The notes under the pieces were generated by a model that saw only the letters and a program-made list of their open reading frames with translations, was not told where the DNA came from and ran no database searches. A program made the position numbers and the translations under genes. DNA of 64,000 nt from Isoetes taiwanensis (lineage: Eukaryota; Streptophyta; Lycopodiopsida; Isoetales; Isoetaceae), in the NCBI GenBank assembly GCA_021234155.1, contig JAJEKV010000012.1, forward strand, positions 10,198,448-10,262,447. The letters run 5' to 3'. Below, piece after piece: positions 22,461 to 32,149 of the stretch (position 1 is its first letter; every line of letters begins with the position of its first letter).

Positions 22461-22530
22461 TCAAAATATAGGGGCATTTAGGTAAATTTTCCTAAATCAC
22501 TCAACCTAAGATGCAGGCCTTCATATGGAA
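22459..22530. repeat. Direct repeat flanking the rDNA/LTR block, left copy
   Basis: CAAAATATAGGGGCATTTAG, AATTTTCCTAAATC and CAACCTAAGATGCAGGCC occur here and again at about 25307-25376, where they abut the end of the 18S fragment. After this the left copy continues into a shortened version (22531-22580) of the sequence found at 25545-25670. Confidence 0.85.
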
Positions 22531-22821
22531 AGAGGATTTAGCATTGGCAAATCGCTTAATTGGTGATCTGGAAGGATAGGAATTGTGTTAGTTATCCGAA
22601 TAAGAGTGTGGATGTCCCTTAGATCAAAATGTCATTCCAACTCGAGCTGATTAAAATTGTTATGGTCTCGATAAGAACAAAATGCAAGACAATACTGATG
22701 AGAATTGTATAAAGGTGGGAAAATTGAAGGTCGTTTGAATGTCTTTGTTTGTGATCAAATGTTACTCTCTAATGAATTTTGGTTTTGAATTTTGGTTTTT
22801 AGAAATGTTGATTGCCTTGAC

Positions 22822-22909
22822 TATTGAGAAATGAGCCTTTTATAATTGGGTGGATAGGCTGGGGATCGAACCCAAGACCTCTTGCTTGCAAGCCAAGTAC
22901 TCTACCATT
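22822..22909 (-). mobile_element. Truncated LTR copy A of a tRNA-bearing TRIM-like element
   Basis: Homologous to the plus-strand left half of the LTRs at 25747 and 27626 (GAGAAATGAGCCTT, GGATCGAACCCAAGACC, CTTGCTTGCAAGCCAAGTAC). On the minus strand it keeps the 3' two thirds of a tRNA-Ala-like sequence with a perfect B-box GGTTCGATCC, and its D-arm side reads GGTAGAGT. At 22909 it breaks off, joining TGCTCATTCTCACCCC, an internal-region sequence of the same element. Confidence 0.75.
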
Positions 22910-22984
22910 TGCTCATTCTCACCCCTACACCACTGGGGTAGGGGTGCACTAGGTGTCGTTCCACTCGAGCTCTGGTCTGCACTT
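22910..22984 (-). mobile_element. TRIM internal-region fragment and unassigned junction sequence
   Basis: The start, GCTCATTCTCACCCCTAC, equals internal sequence near 26028 and 27392. From about 22940 two diverged copies of a TGCACTAGGTGTCGTTCCACTCG-like block lead into 26S rDNA; this may already be 26S. Confidence 0.4.
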
Positions 22985-24400
22985 GATGTCGTTCCACTCG
23001 GGCTCGCGCCTGGAGCTGCTCCACGACACCCACGCCCTCCTACTCATCGAGGCCTCACACTTGCCACGACGACCGGCTATAAGCGGCGCGATTTAGCGTC
23101 ATCCATTTTCGGGGCTAGTTGATTCGGCAGGTGGGTTGTTACATACTCCTTAGCGGATTTCGACTTCCATGACCACCGTGCTGTTGTCTATCAATCAACA
23201 CCCTTTGTGGGATCTAGGTTAGCCCGCACTTCAGCACCATAACCCGCCTTTCAGTTCATCCCGCATCGCTAGTTCTGCTTACCAAAAATGGCCCACTTGG
23301 AGCTCCAATTCCAGGGCCGGGGTCTTAACTATTTAAAGTTTGAGAATAGGTCGAGGGAGTTTCTCCCCCAATGACTCTAATCATTCGCTTTACCCGATAA
23401 AACTTTGAACGAGCTCCAGCTATCCTGAGGGAAACTTCGGAGATAACTAGCTACTAGATGGTTCGATTAGTCTTTCGCCCCTATACCCAAGGCTGACGAA
23501 CGATTTGCACGGCAATATCACTACGAGCCTCCACCAGAGTTTCCTCTAGCTTTGCCCTACTCGGGCATAGTTCATCATCTTTTGGGTCCCAACAGGTATG
23601 CTCACACTGAAACCTTTCATAGAAGATCATGGTCGGTGCATGATGCACCCGACAACAGGGCTCCCATGCATCAGTTTCCTTTTGCCAAGACGGGTTTTGA
23701 ACCCACGAACTCGCACGCATGTTAGACTCCTTGGTCCGTGTTTCGAGACGGATCGAATGGAAAGCCCCTGCAAGCCAACATTCGGAGCGCATAGGTGCAT
23801 GGTAGCCCACCAATCTGGCGTGCGCCCCAGGCCCAAGCCCCGCCTACGGCATCGTCGGGTCACATGGTCCCTCTTTATCCTGCAGACGGAGCCAACATTG
23901 GCCGGCACCCCGAATTGACTGGGCAGACCAGTCGAGGCCGTTCCGCACCCAACCGGAGCACACCAGCAACCTCCATTCGCTTCCCTCCCAGCAATTTCAA
24001 GCACTTTTTAACTCTCTTTTCAAAATCCTTTTCCACCTTTCCCTCGCGGTACTTGTTCGCTATCGGTCTCTTGCCAATATTTAACCTTGGATGGAATTTA
24101 CCACCCACTTAAGGCTGCATTCCCAAACAGCCCGACTCGTGGAGAATGCCTCGTGGAGCAATAGGGTCTGGGCCTGATGGAGCTCTCACCCTCTCATGCA
24201 TCCACTTTCAGGGAACCTCGGTCCGGTCTGCCACAGAGGACGCTTCTACAGACTACAATTCGCAACGCAAAACCCCACGATTCTCAATCTGGGCACCTTC
24301 CAGTTCGCTCGTCGTTACTAGGGAATCCCTGTTGGTTTCTTTTCCTCCGCTTAATGATATGCTTAAACTCAGCGGATAGCCTTGTCTGATCTGAGGTCTC
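22985..24400 (-). rRNA. 26S rRNA 5' part, decayed fragment
   Basis: The plus strand is the reverse complement of the first about 1.4 kb of plant 26S rRNA. Landmarks are CATCCATTTTCGGGGCTAG, GCGGATTTCGACTTCCATG, TTCTGCTTACCAAAAATGG, CACCCAC-TTAAGGCTGC and, at the 5' end, CCTCCGCTTA-TGATATGC. Many C-to-T and G-to-A changes from the conserved sequence (for example ATCCGCTGAG for the usual ACCCGCTGAG) mark it as a non-functional copy. The 3' two thirds of 26S are missing. Confidence 0.92.
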
Positions 24401-24669
24401 TTTGGTAGTGGCCACACAAGGGAACCAGCCGACACCTTAGCGACGAGCAACATATTGGCAGGTTGGGGTTTTGGGGGGAGGGGGGGAGGGGGAGGAAGTG
24501 CCGCCTAGGACAAGCCACAGCCGGAAGCAAACGATAATCCGAACCAACCCCGCCAGTCAAGCGACGCATTTAGAGTGTGGTGTCCTCCCTATGCACTCCA
24601 TCCGATCATGTGCTTGCCATGGATGGCCAATTTGCGCTTCGCAGCCAGTGCGAGCGAGAGGGACAATTA
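24401..24669 (-). other. ITS2 of the rDNA fragment
   Basis: The spacer between the 26S 5' end and the 5.8S 3' end, about 270 bp. It contains a G-rich tract at 24475-24495. Confidence 0.8.
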
Positions 24670-24820
24670 GACGCTCAGCCAGACATGCCCTCGGACAAGC
24701 CCCGGGCTCAAGTTGCATTCAAAGATTCAATGATTCACGGAGTTCTGCAATTCACATCACGTGTAGCATTTCGCTGCATTCTTCATCGTGGCAAGAGCCA
24801 AGATATCCGTTGAGAGTGGT
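24670..24820 (-). rRNA. 5.8S rRNA, decayed
   Basis: The reverse complement reads ACGGATATCTTGGCTCTTGC, then ACGATGAAGAATGCAGCGAA, then GTGAATTGCAGAACTCCGTG. The 5' end is shortened (CTCTCAACGG instead of CTCTCGGCAACGG), and ATTGAATCTTTGAATGCAAC shows CpG-type decay. About 151 bp versus about 160 expected. Confidence 0.9.
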
Positions 24821-25132
24821 ACTATCCATCATTTTGCTATCCGGCGTAGGCGGCCGGAAGACCCCAATCCAGAGTCGCTCGCCATCCAAGACACATAAGG
24901 TTCCCGAAACGCAATGCAAATGGCACCCGAGCCCCGAGAGGCATGGGAGGAGGGGAACACTTGCCCAATCCACATGCACCCGAGTGTGTGGACAGCACCG
25001 ACAAGGAGCCCCGCTCGATGCCACCCTTTGGTGCCTCGCAAGGTAGGGGAGCCATCGTGCGAGCAGACACACCTCCAGGTGCGGCCCCTCAGGGGGACAA
25101 GGAAACGGTTTAACGCTTTGCACGGACGTGTG
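24821..25132 (-). other. ITS1 of the rDNA fragment
   Basis: The spacer of about 310 bp between 5.8S and 18S. Open frames on both strands here are coincidental. Confidence 0.8.
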
Positions 25133-25134
25133 TC

Positions 25135-25180
<46 letters not shown>

Positions 25181-25310
25181 ACCTTCCTCTAAATAATAAG
25201 GTTCAATGAACTTCTCACCTCGTCACCTGCAGCGAACTGCAAGCATCGAGGCAATCCAAACACTTTACTAGACCATTCAATCGGTAGGAGCGACGGGCGA
25301 TGTGTACAAA
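25133..25310 (-). rRNA. 18S rRNA 3' end, decayed fragment
   Basis: Plus-strand landmarks are ATGATCCTTCCGCAGGTTCA, ACCTTGTTACGACTTCACC, CATTCAATCGGTAGGAGCG and GGGCGATGTGTACAAA. Only the last about 175 nt are present. GGGCGATG instead of GGGCGGTG and other transitions show decay. It ends at GTACAAA, fused to ATATAGGGGCATTTAGG, the direct repeat also seen at 22462. Confidence 0.92.
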
Positions 25311-25680
25311 ATATAGGGGCATTTAGGTAAATTTTCCTAAATCTTATGCTCAACCTAAGATGCAGGCCTTCATATGGTGAGGTCTTCTCAGTGTTATTCT
25401 GTTTTTCTGGCGAATACGATTCTTTATAATAAATGCCACTCCCCCACAAATGACATTTCTTCCACTTGCAAATTATGTGGTCATTAGAATGAAACTGTAG
25501 CCCACATTCTTGACTGCCCCAAAAATAAGGAATTTTTGAGATGGTTAGATATACAGAAAGAGGATTAGCATTGGCAACTGGGCTAACCTGATTGATCTTC
25601 TCAAAGGGGATAATAAATTCCTCAACATTATCAAGCAAACAGCTTAATTGGTGATCTGGAAGGATCTGGGCAAGGTTTGC
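25307..25680 (+). pseudogene. Right copy of the direct repeat, then LINE zf-RVT remnant
   Basis: 25307-25376 repeats 22459-22530. Downstream, frame pieces give TCKLCGH and ETVAHILDCPKNKEF, the C-x2-C...E(T)-x2-H-x3-C zinc pattern at the C-terminus of plant LINE ORF2. The stretch ends in TTTGCTCATTCTCACCC, the TRIM internal sequence. Confidence 0.5.
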
Positions 25681-25746
25681 TCATTCTCACCCGACTATCC
25701 CGCTGCGGTTAAGCACCCTCTACTTGGAACCATGGCTCTGATACCA
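25681..25746 (-). mobile_element. TRIM internal region and primer binding site next to LTR B
   Basis: On the minus strand, directly abutting LTR B, TGGTATCAGAGCC (25734-25746) is a perfect initiator-Met-type primer binding site. Internal sequence related to 27550-27612 follows (CGGTTAAGCACC, CTACTTGGAACCATGG). Confidence 0.8.
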
Positions 25747-25915
25747 TGTTGAGAAATGAGCCTTCTATGATTAAGTGGACATGCTAAGGATCGAACCCAT
25801 GACCTCTTGCTTACAAGCCAAGTACTGTACCACTGAGCTACCAGCCCATTCATGGGCTTTCGGCACTCTTCCACTAGGTCATTCTTCATGTGTGCCCATT
25901 ACATATACTCCAACA
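25747..25915 (-). mobile_element. LTR copy B of the tRNA-bearing TRIM-like element
   Basis: A 169-bp LTR with TGTTG...CAACA ends. On the minus strand its 3' end is followed without a gap by the primer binding site, and its 5' end is preceded by AATGGAG-like purine-rich AAGGGAGAA (plus 25916-25925), a polypurine tract. It therefore has internal region on both sides, which indicates tandem elements sharing one LTR. A 72-nt tRNA-Ala-like sequence (25776-25847, minus) lies inside; here the anticodon reads TGT instead of TGC and the T stem is damaged. Confidence 0.82.
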
Positions 25916-26085
25916 TTCTCCCTTAATGGCCATACCAATCCATTCCAGCCTTCACTACAATCCACTCCCCTCTTCGGACAACTCCACCACTGCGAGAGTT
26001 GGGCTTTCCACTGGCCAAGCATTGCTTATTCTCACCCCTACACCATTGGGAATTATCCCAGTGCGGTTAAGCACCCTCTACGTGT
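25916..26085 (-). mobile_element. TRIM internal region with polypurine tract
   Basis: Sequence shared with 27500-27600 (CCACCACTGCG, GTTGG.CTTTCCACT, AAGCATTGC, ATTCTCACCCCTACAC, GCGGTTAAGCACC). It stops abruptly at about 26085, a few bases before where the primer binding site is expected, and LINE coding sequence begins. Confidence 0.7.
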
Positions 26086-27290
26086 CGCAATTGTCCATAA
26101 CTTCATTTGGGCAGGTACTGAGACAGGTGTAGTTGTGAAGGTCGCTTGGTCTACATGTATCAAACCAAGATTTGCTGGAGGTCTAGGTATGATTGACTTT
26201 TATTTACAGAGCAAAATTATGATATCTAAGTTCATTTGTCACTACGTGGCGGGCATGGTACATTCGCCTGGAATGAGATTGGTTGCGCAAGCACTTGGAC
26301 AGTGTATTCCTTTTGGGAAACCGGCACTTAGGGCAGTTCTTCCTTGGTATCTCTTTTATCAGCTTCGTCCATATCCGAATGCTTCCCCCTTCTTGAAGGA
26401 ACGGCTTGATTTTTGGGAGACAGTTCATGTGCTATTTAAGATTAATCCAGGTGTGTGTCCACTGGTAGGTTCTCTGTGTTGGTCGATTCCTCTGGATAAT
26501 CACATGCCTCTGTGTGCCACTGTACATCCATTGACTCAGCGGTGTTGGAGGCTTGCTGGTATTCTCACAGTTGGTGCTTGGTATGAGGCTGGACACGTAT
26601 TGACTTAGGATGCTTTTCAGACTAAGTTTATGCTATCTCGATGGGACAGAGCTATGTGGCAAAAGCTGGCTGACATTCCGCCAGTCGCTCCTTCACAATC
26701 AGTTGATGTGCTTATTTGGACCGGTCCTCAAATTGTTAATGCACAACATCTTGTGCATCCATTATATCAAAAGCTGGTTGATGTTGACATTGTCCCCCTT
26801 CGGGCTGGTTGGCAGCTCCGCATTCCCCCTTCTCAGTGGAAGCATATGTCGTCTTGGGCTTGGAATAAATTGCCTCATCCAAAAGTTTCTACCTTATGGT
26901 GGCAACTCCTTCACAGATGTCTGCGGGTTAATGTGCTGGTTCATAAGTTTTATCCCCACATTTCATAACTCTGCTCACTGTGTAAGCGACAAGCTAAGAG
27001 TCTCGAGCATTGCTTCTTTCTATGTGATCGAGTTCAGCCAGTTTGGTCATGGTTACTATCCCTCTTCCATGTGGCCTTGACTAGCCAGCATGTGCTTCTC
27101 GCCATTTATCCTTCCACTTGGAGCAGCTTTCCACTTAGCTTTAGGCTGGTTGTTGTGGTCTGTTTGGAAAAGAAGGCAGTTGTGTATCTTCAAAGGCTTA
27201 TCAATTAGTGTCGTAACTTCTTCACGAGGCGCAAGACAGATTGGTGAAGGCATGCCTATGTTCTCAGCTTGCTCTTGAGAAAAAATGTTT
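26086..27290 (+). pseudogene. LINE ORF2 C-terminal fragment between two TRIM segments
   Basis: The frame from 26086 to 26608 and then, after a stop or frame change, 26630-26968 gives FIWAG, KVAWSTCIKPRFAGGLGMID (the 'W...C.PK..GGLG..n' block after the RT thumb in plant L1-type elements), and KLPHPKVSTLWWQLLHRCLRVN with LCSLCKRQAKSLEHCFFLCD (zf-RVT: 'W...p.k...f.W...h..l', C-x2-C...E-H-F--C). The endonuclease and RT core are absent. It lies on the strand opposite to the TRIM. Confidence 0.78.
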
Positions 27291-27361
27291 GATTTTTGAG
27301 GAATATTTGGGTATCTTATCTTATGCATAGACAGGTGGCTGCACTCAGTGGATTATCTTTG

Positions 27362-27503
27362 TCTGCTGAGATTTTATTCATGTCTCTGCATATTCTCACC
27401 CCTACACCCGCTACTTGGGACCATGGGCAACTCTCTCTGCTGAGATTTTATTCATGTCTCTGCATATTCTCACCCATACACCCGCTACTTGGGACCATGG
27501 GCA
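27362..27503. repeat. Tandem duplication of about 70 bp in the TRIM internal region
   Basis: The block CTGCTGAGATTTTATTCATG, TCTCTGCATATTCTCACCC, CCGCTACTTGGGACCATGG occurs twice in a row. Confidence 0.9.
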
Positions 27504-27625
27504 ATTCCACCACTGCGGAAGTTGGACTTTCCACTAGACAAGCATTGCACATTCTTACCCTACACTGCCGAGGAGTATCCAAGTGCAGTTAAGCACTTCT
27601 ATTTGGGACCATGGCTCTGATACCA
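27504..27625 (-). mobile_element. TRIM internal region and primer binding site next to LTR C
   Basis: The minus strand starts with TGGTATCAGAGCC (27613-27625) directly after LTR C, a 13-bp match to the 3' end complement of initiator tRNA-Met. Internal non-coding sequence follows, shared with copy B. Confidence 0.82.
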
Positions 27626-27791
27626 TGTTGAGAAATGAGCCTTTTATGATTGGGTGGACAAGTTGGGGATCGAACCCAAGACCTCTTGCTTGCAAGCCAA
27701 GTACTATACCATTGAGCTACCAGCCATTGATGGACTTTCGGCACTCTTCCATTGATATTCTTCATGTGCACCCATTACACATACTCCAACA
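27626..27791 (-). mobile_element. LTR copy C, the best-preserved tRNA-bearing LTR
   Basis: A 166-bp LTR, TGTTG at one end and CAACA at the other. The middle (27655-27726, minus) can be read as a 72-nt tRNA. It has an A-box TAGCTCAATGG, an anticodon stem-loop CTTGG-CTTGCAA-GCAAG with anticodon TGC (Ala), a T stem TTGGG/CCCAA around TTCGATC, a B-box GGTTCGATCC matching the consensus, and A at the discriminator position. The acceptor stem pairs at about five of seven positions and the D stem is weakened, so it is tRNA-like rather than a sure tRNA gene. Confidence 0.85.
27655..27726 (-). ncRNA. tRNA-Ala(TGC)-like sequence inside LTR C
   Basis: See LTR C for the fold. The order of arms, the 72-nt length and the intact Pol III A and B boxes are seen directly. 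Whether it is transcribed or processed is unknown. The same segment is at 25776-25847 and, missing its 5' third, at about 22850-22909. Confidence 0.6.
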
Positions 27792-27799
27792 TTTCAACA

Positions 27800-29140
27800 T
27801 TGACAACCAAGATAAACTGTAAACCACAATTGAGGGTCTATAGGCTTATGCTACCTCCATGGAAATCTTCAACAACACTCACCCTTTGGCCTCTTACTTC
27901 AGGCGTTATCTGAGATTTGCTGAAGTATTGATAGGTTCCTCTTTAGATAAGACCGCATGTTGTTTGCACTAGAGCTAAGCATAATTGTCAAGTTGAAGCC
28001 TTGATATTTTTCACTGACATAGCCCCTCTTTGGTTCTTGGCCTTCGCCCAGACTGATCCCAAATTGGTTGGCTTTTGGATTCGGTGATCACAGATTTGAT
28101 TATAATTGACGCGGATGAGGAGGATCTTGACCCAGCTCTTCTGTGTATGTCCTTGGTATTCACTGAACTAAACATCCCGACAGCATGTATCCAATTTGGT
28201 GAAATCAAACTGGAAATTTTTGGCATTATATATAGCCGAATTGTATATATCCTTTTCCTCAAAAAAAAATATTGAAGCTGAACAAATGGCAGCCGACACC
28301 TCTTCACAAAATCCTTGGTTTTGTCATCATGCTCCATAGAGGCCCGGTTCACCAAAAATGGAAGTGCTTGTGATAGCCATGTGCTTCTTAAAATAAACCT
28401 TTGCAACAAGAAAATCAAAGCCCAAAAAAATAAAAACCCCTCCCTTACCTTTAAAGCACATGAAAATAATTTTTTGCAAACCTTAGTTAGAGAATATTAT
28501 TGAATGGTATTGCTCATTAGTTGAATCATTTCGCATTTGAGAAGTTTAGAATTTTCAAAGTCCTACATTGTCCAAGGGTTATAAGTATCTCTAAGTAATT
28601 TATACATATGCGAGGGTTAATTTATACAAATTTACATGAAACGCTTGTGTAGCTTGTTAAGATACAATATAGTTATTACAAGCTTCTCGATCCAAGCAAT
28701 AGAGAGTATGCATAACCTTTGGTAAAATGCAATACTTCTTTATCCAAGAAACAAAGGGGAATTTAAGATGTATTTATGCACATTGCACATAATAGAATAG
28801 ATTTTTAGCGTCCACAGAGAAAAATAGAAGCCTGCATATGTCTCTAGAATATTAGAGTGGCATGTGTTTTCAAATAGCTTGAATCCTGATCAAAAACCTT
28901 TGGTTCTGGAACAAATAGCCATGGACCTATCGGTCGAGTATTACATACTTCTGTACAATGGCATGCATTTTCTTGTAGCTTGAATCCTGACGAGAAAACC
29001 TTCTATTCCGAAAAACATATGAACTTTAAATGAACCAACAAATGCAGGAAGAAGTTCAATGATTTAAGTATCAAAACTGTTTTTGCTATGTGCTGTATTG
29101 TACATTAGTGTACACTGGATCTGTCTAGATCATGCACTTG
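27800..29140. other. No gene recognised; 3' flank of the pyruvate kinase gene
   Basis: AT-rich DNA with short open frames only. The last few hundred bases should include the 3' untranslated region of the pyruvate kinase gene (minus strand). I see no strong polyadenylation signal that can be fixed by eye. Confidence 0.4.
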
Positions 29141-29149
29141 CTTCTCCAA

Positions 29150-31141
29150 CTATTTGGCTTTCATGACCTTAATCATTGAGGCAACCCCTATACGATGAAG
29201 AGCAATTACTGCATCATTGTGATTGCACAAGCCTCTTTCCACAGCATGCTGAAGAGCAGCATTTATAATCTCATCAATCACATCCCCATCTGTGGTACTA
29301 GGTGAACCTTCAGCTATTATGGGAATCAATCCTCTGGAAATCAGGCAATGCCTGGCAGAAGGTGTCCTTCCAACAGACCAGGCTAAGTCATCAGCTTTCC
29401 AGAGGGGTATAGTAACAGACAAGACTGGTACTGAAGGCCTAAACTTTGACACTAATTTAGCTGTCTTACCAGTTTGTGTCAATACCACAATCAATGAAGC
29501 GTTTACTTTATATGCAGCACCAACAGCACTTGAGGCTAAGCTTTCTAGAGGGGACATTGGGATTGGAATCCGCTTAAAGATAGTCTTAAACACTGCAGTA
29601 TAATCTACTGAAGACTCTGCTTGCAAACATATACGTGACATCACTTGCACTGCATTCTCTGGATAAGCTCCTGCAGCAGTTTCCCCACTAAGCATGACAC
29701 AATCGGTCCCATCAAAAACTGCATTTGCTACATCCGTAGCTTCTGCTCGTGTAGGACGTGGTGACTTGATCATAGACTCCAACATTTGAGTTGCTGTCAC
29801 GACTGGTTTTCCAGCTGCATTGCATTTGTAAATCATCATTTTCTGGGCTAGAAATATTTTCTCGATTGGTATTTCCATGCCAAGATCCCCTCTAGCTACC
29901 ATAATAGCATCTGTCTCTTTTAATATGTCATCAAAATTCAGAAGACCTTCCTGGTTTTCCACCTATCAAATCAATGCTGGCATCAGCTATAAGACATACA
30001 TTACATTTTTCAAGAAGGAACTCAAATTACCTGCGGTAATCATGAAATTGAAACTGCCAATCCCAATGCCTTAATTTCTTTCCCAAGCACATGTTATTGG
30101 TTGAATATGACTCTACATCAGTTATCATAAACCAATAACCTGATAGATTAGTAAGTTCTTTTAGATGCTTACTTTGGATATTATTTGAATGGTCTTTGCA
30201 TGTTCCCCCAGGACCTCCCTAATATTTATGACATCTTGTCCCTTTCTGACAAAAGAAGCTGCAATAAAGTCAATATTATTTGGGATTCCCCATTTCAAGA
30301 AGTCTTCCTTATCCTTTGCTGTGATGGTTGGAAGATCCACTATGACACCAGGCAAATTAACATTTTTCCTCTCCCCTAATACTGCAGAGTTTTCACAACG
30401 ACACTTAACGGTACCGGAAGATTCATCGCATGATAGCACGGTCAATGTGATGGTGCCATCTGAACACAGAATCGTGTTGCCAGGCTTTACATCTTTCACT
30501 AGCTTTTTATAAGACATTGCAAACACTTGAGAATCACCCTTATAGTTATAGTCAGTTGTAATGGTGATCTCCTTGCCCTCAACAAGCTGAACAGATTTTC
30601 CGTCCTTTAACATTCCTGTACGAATTTCTGGACCCTGGCATGGATCAAATTATATAGCATTAGATAATATACAGACACTAAATAAACTCCAAATTGTTGC
30701 TATATAGGTTCTTCATGTTCAATGTCTATTTGCTTGCACATTCATACTCTATTGTGGTTTCATTTTTTATGTTTGCTAATGTAGTATTCTCTAGTAAGCT
30801 AAAATGATTAAGATAAAACCTGAAAGTCACAACTTTGTATCATAAGGTAAAATGATTAAGATAGAATGTGGAAATCACACCTTTGTATCCAGCATAACTG
30901 CACACATGCATTGTGTGTTTCGGACTGCCACCTTGAGATTTTCAAGAGTTTCTTGATGGTAGTCATATGAACCATGAGAAAAATTAAATCTGGCAACATT
31001 CATCCCTGCCTTCAACATCCGTTCTAACATTGGAACGTCACGTGATTTGGGGCCAAGTGTGCAAATAATCTTTGTTTTTGGTGGTTGTCCTACCAATCTA
31101 GGATTACTTTGTAGTATCGCATCCATGTCTATGTTCTCCAT
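29150..31141 (-). CDS. Cytosolic pyruvate kinase, three coding exons, complete
   Basis: Catalyses phosphoenolpyruvate + ADP to pyruvate + ATP, the last step of glycolysis, in the cytosol. Exons 30881-31141, 30173-30634 and 29150-29962 join in phase 0 with GT-AG borders into 511 codons, the usual length for plant cytosolic forms. There is no transit peptide: the protein starts MENIDMDAILQSNP and goes straight into KTKIICTLGPKSRD. Motifs in order: NVARFNFSHG; LDTKGPEIRTG across the first intron; the B domain in exon 2; IDFIAASFV; the catalytic lysine at residue 241 in IISK, at the exon 2/3 junction; VARGDLGMEI (264-271), where the Asp binds the metal; and the signature MLESMI..PRPTRAEATDVANAV and MLSGETA. 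The C-terminal domain ends HRIGVASMIKVMKAK. No stop, frameshift or missing catalytic residue is seen. The upstream promoter is not identified. Confidence 0.95.
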
Positions 31142-31549
31142 TTAAGATAAAATAAGATAGTCAAATTCACTTTGGTGGTGTTACCAACTTTGTGCAACCA
31201 TCTTTATATATGGGTCTCTGTCCATAATGAGTTTCTGTCCATAACAGCAACAAAAATTACTCCGATACAAGATCCTTTTCAGTTAAATCTGAAGACGTGA
31301 CTTTCTAAGGAAAATATGAGCTTTTTTATTCTAAATAGAGATAATTAAAAACTATTACTAGATTCCCTAATGAGATTTTCTACAAAAATGCAAATATTCC
31401 ACTAATTTGAAAATCAATGGGCTTTCACTAAAATGTCGCTTGTTTAAAAAATCAAGTGACAAATAGGACAATCAAATGATGATACGAATTGATATCAATA
31501 TCATGTTAAGCACTTTATACAACAGCCAAATACCCAAGAGCAGATTTAC

Positions 31550-31651
31550 CTGGAATATTGGACCATGACCTACAGACTTCTCCTTGATTTCAGAAGCACT
31601 CTTATCTGCATGCGGCAGAGCAAACACTGAGATATTGACATCTTGTATTGC
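31550..31651 (-). other. Exon-like segment of unknown gene (34 codons)
   Basis: Bounded by TTTGCAG on the acceptor side and by CAG/GTAAATC on the donor side, this 102-nt segment is open in phase 0 and encodes AIQDVNISVFALPHADKSA followed by SEIKEKSVGHGPIFQ. I do not recognise it. It might be a real exon of a gene upstream of pyruvate kinase on the same strand, together with the segments near 36587 and 36971. Confidence 0.3.
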
Positions 31652-31899
31652 CTGCAAATACGTCCAATGCAAGCATTATTTTCTCTCCACATATGCATTC
31701 TACAAATAGAGAAACCCAAGACCAAAAACTCTATCAGCTAATTTGCAATGTTAGAGATGCTACAGCCTTTTTTTAACAACTTGATAGCCTCTTATTTCCT
31801 GAAGGAGGAACAACTAAATTGTAAGAAAACTAGGTTTACACTCTTTGCCAATTTATGAGACTTTTCTAGGAGCAAACCACTTGTTGTTTTATAGCATGA

Positions 31900-32140
31900 T
31901 TGTGTCACGTAACATATAATACAAGTATTGCTATATATCATGGTTGTGTCACTTGTCATTGTCACGTGTCATTGTCATGTTTCATATACTACTAGAAGTG
32001 TTGCTATACATCATGATTGTGTCATGTGATATTGTCATGTGTCATATACGCCTTGTTGTTATATATCATGGTTGTGTCATGTATCAATTAATACTAGAAG
32101 CGCTATTATGATTGTGTCACGTGTATGTAATACTAGAAGT
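31900..32140. repeat. Degenerate repeat of ATCATGGTTGTGTCA blocks
   Basis: The blocks ATATCATGGTTGTGTCA, TGTCATTGTCATGTGTCATAT and ACTAGAAGTG(C)T recur four to five times at irregular 60-90 bp spacing. Confidence 0.6.
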
Positions 32141-32149
32141 GTTATCCTC

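Noticed and set aside
23481-25192. Many overlapping open frames of up to 191 codons
   Set aside because: They are frames through 26S, ITS, 5.8S and 18S sequence.
25775-26132. Plus-strand open frame beginning in the LTR and running into the LINE fragment
   Set aside because: The first 100 codons are translated LTR and TRIM internal DNA; only the part after 26086 is LINE coding.
29292-30512. Plus-strand open frames of 64-107 codons
   Set aside because: Antisense shadows of pyruvate kinase exons.
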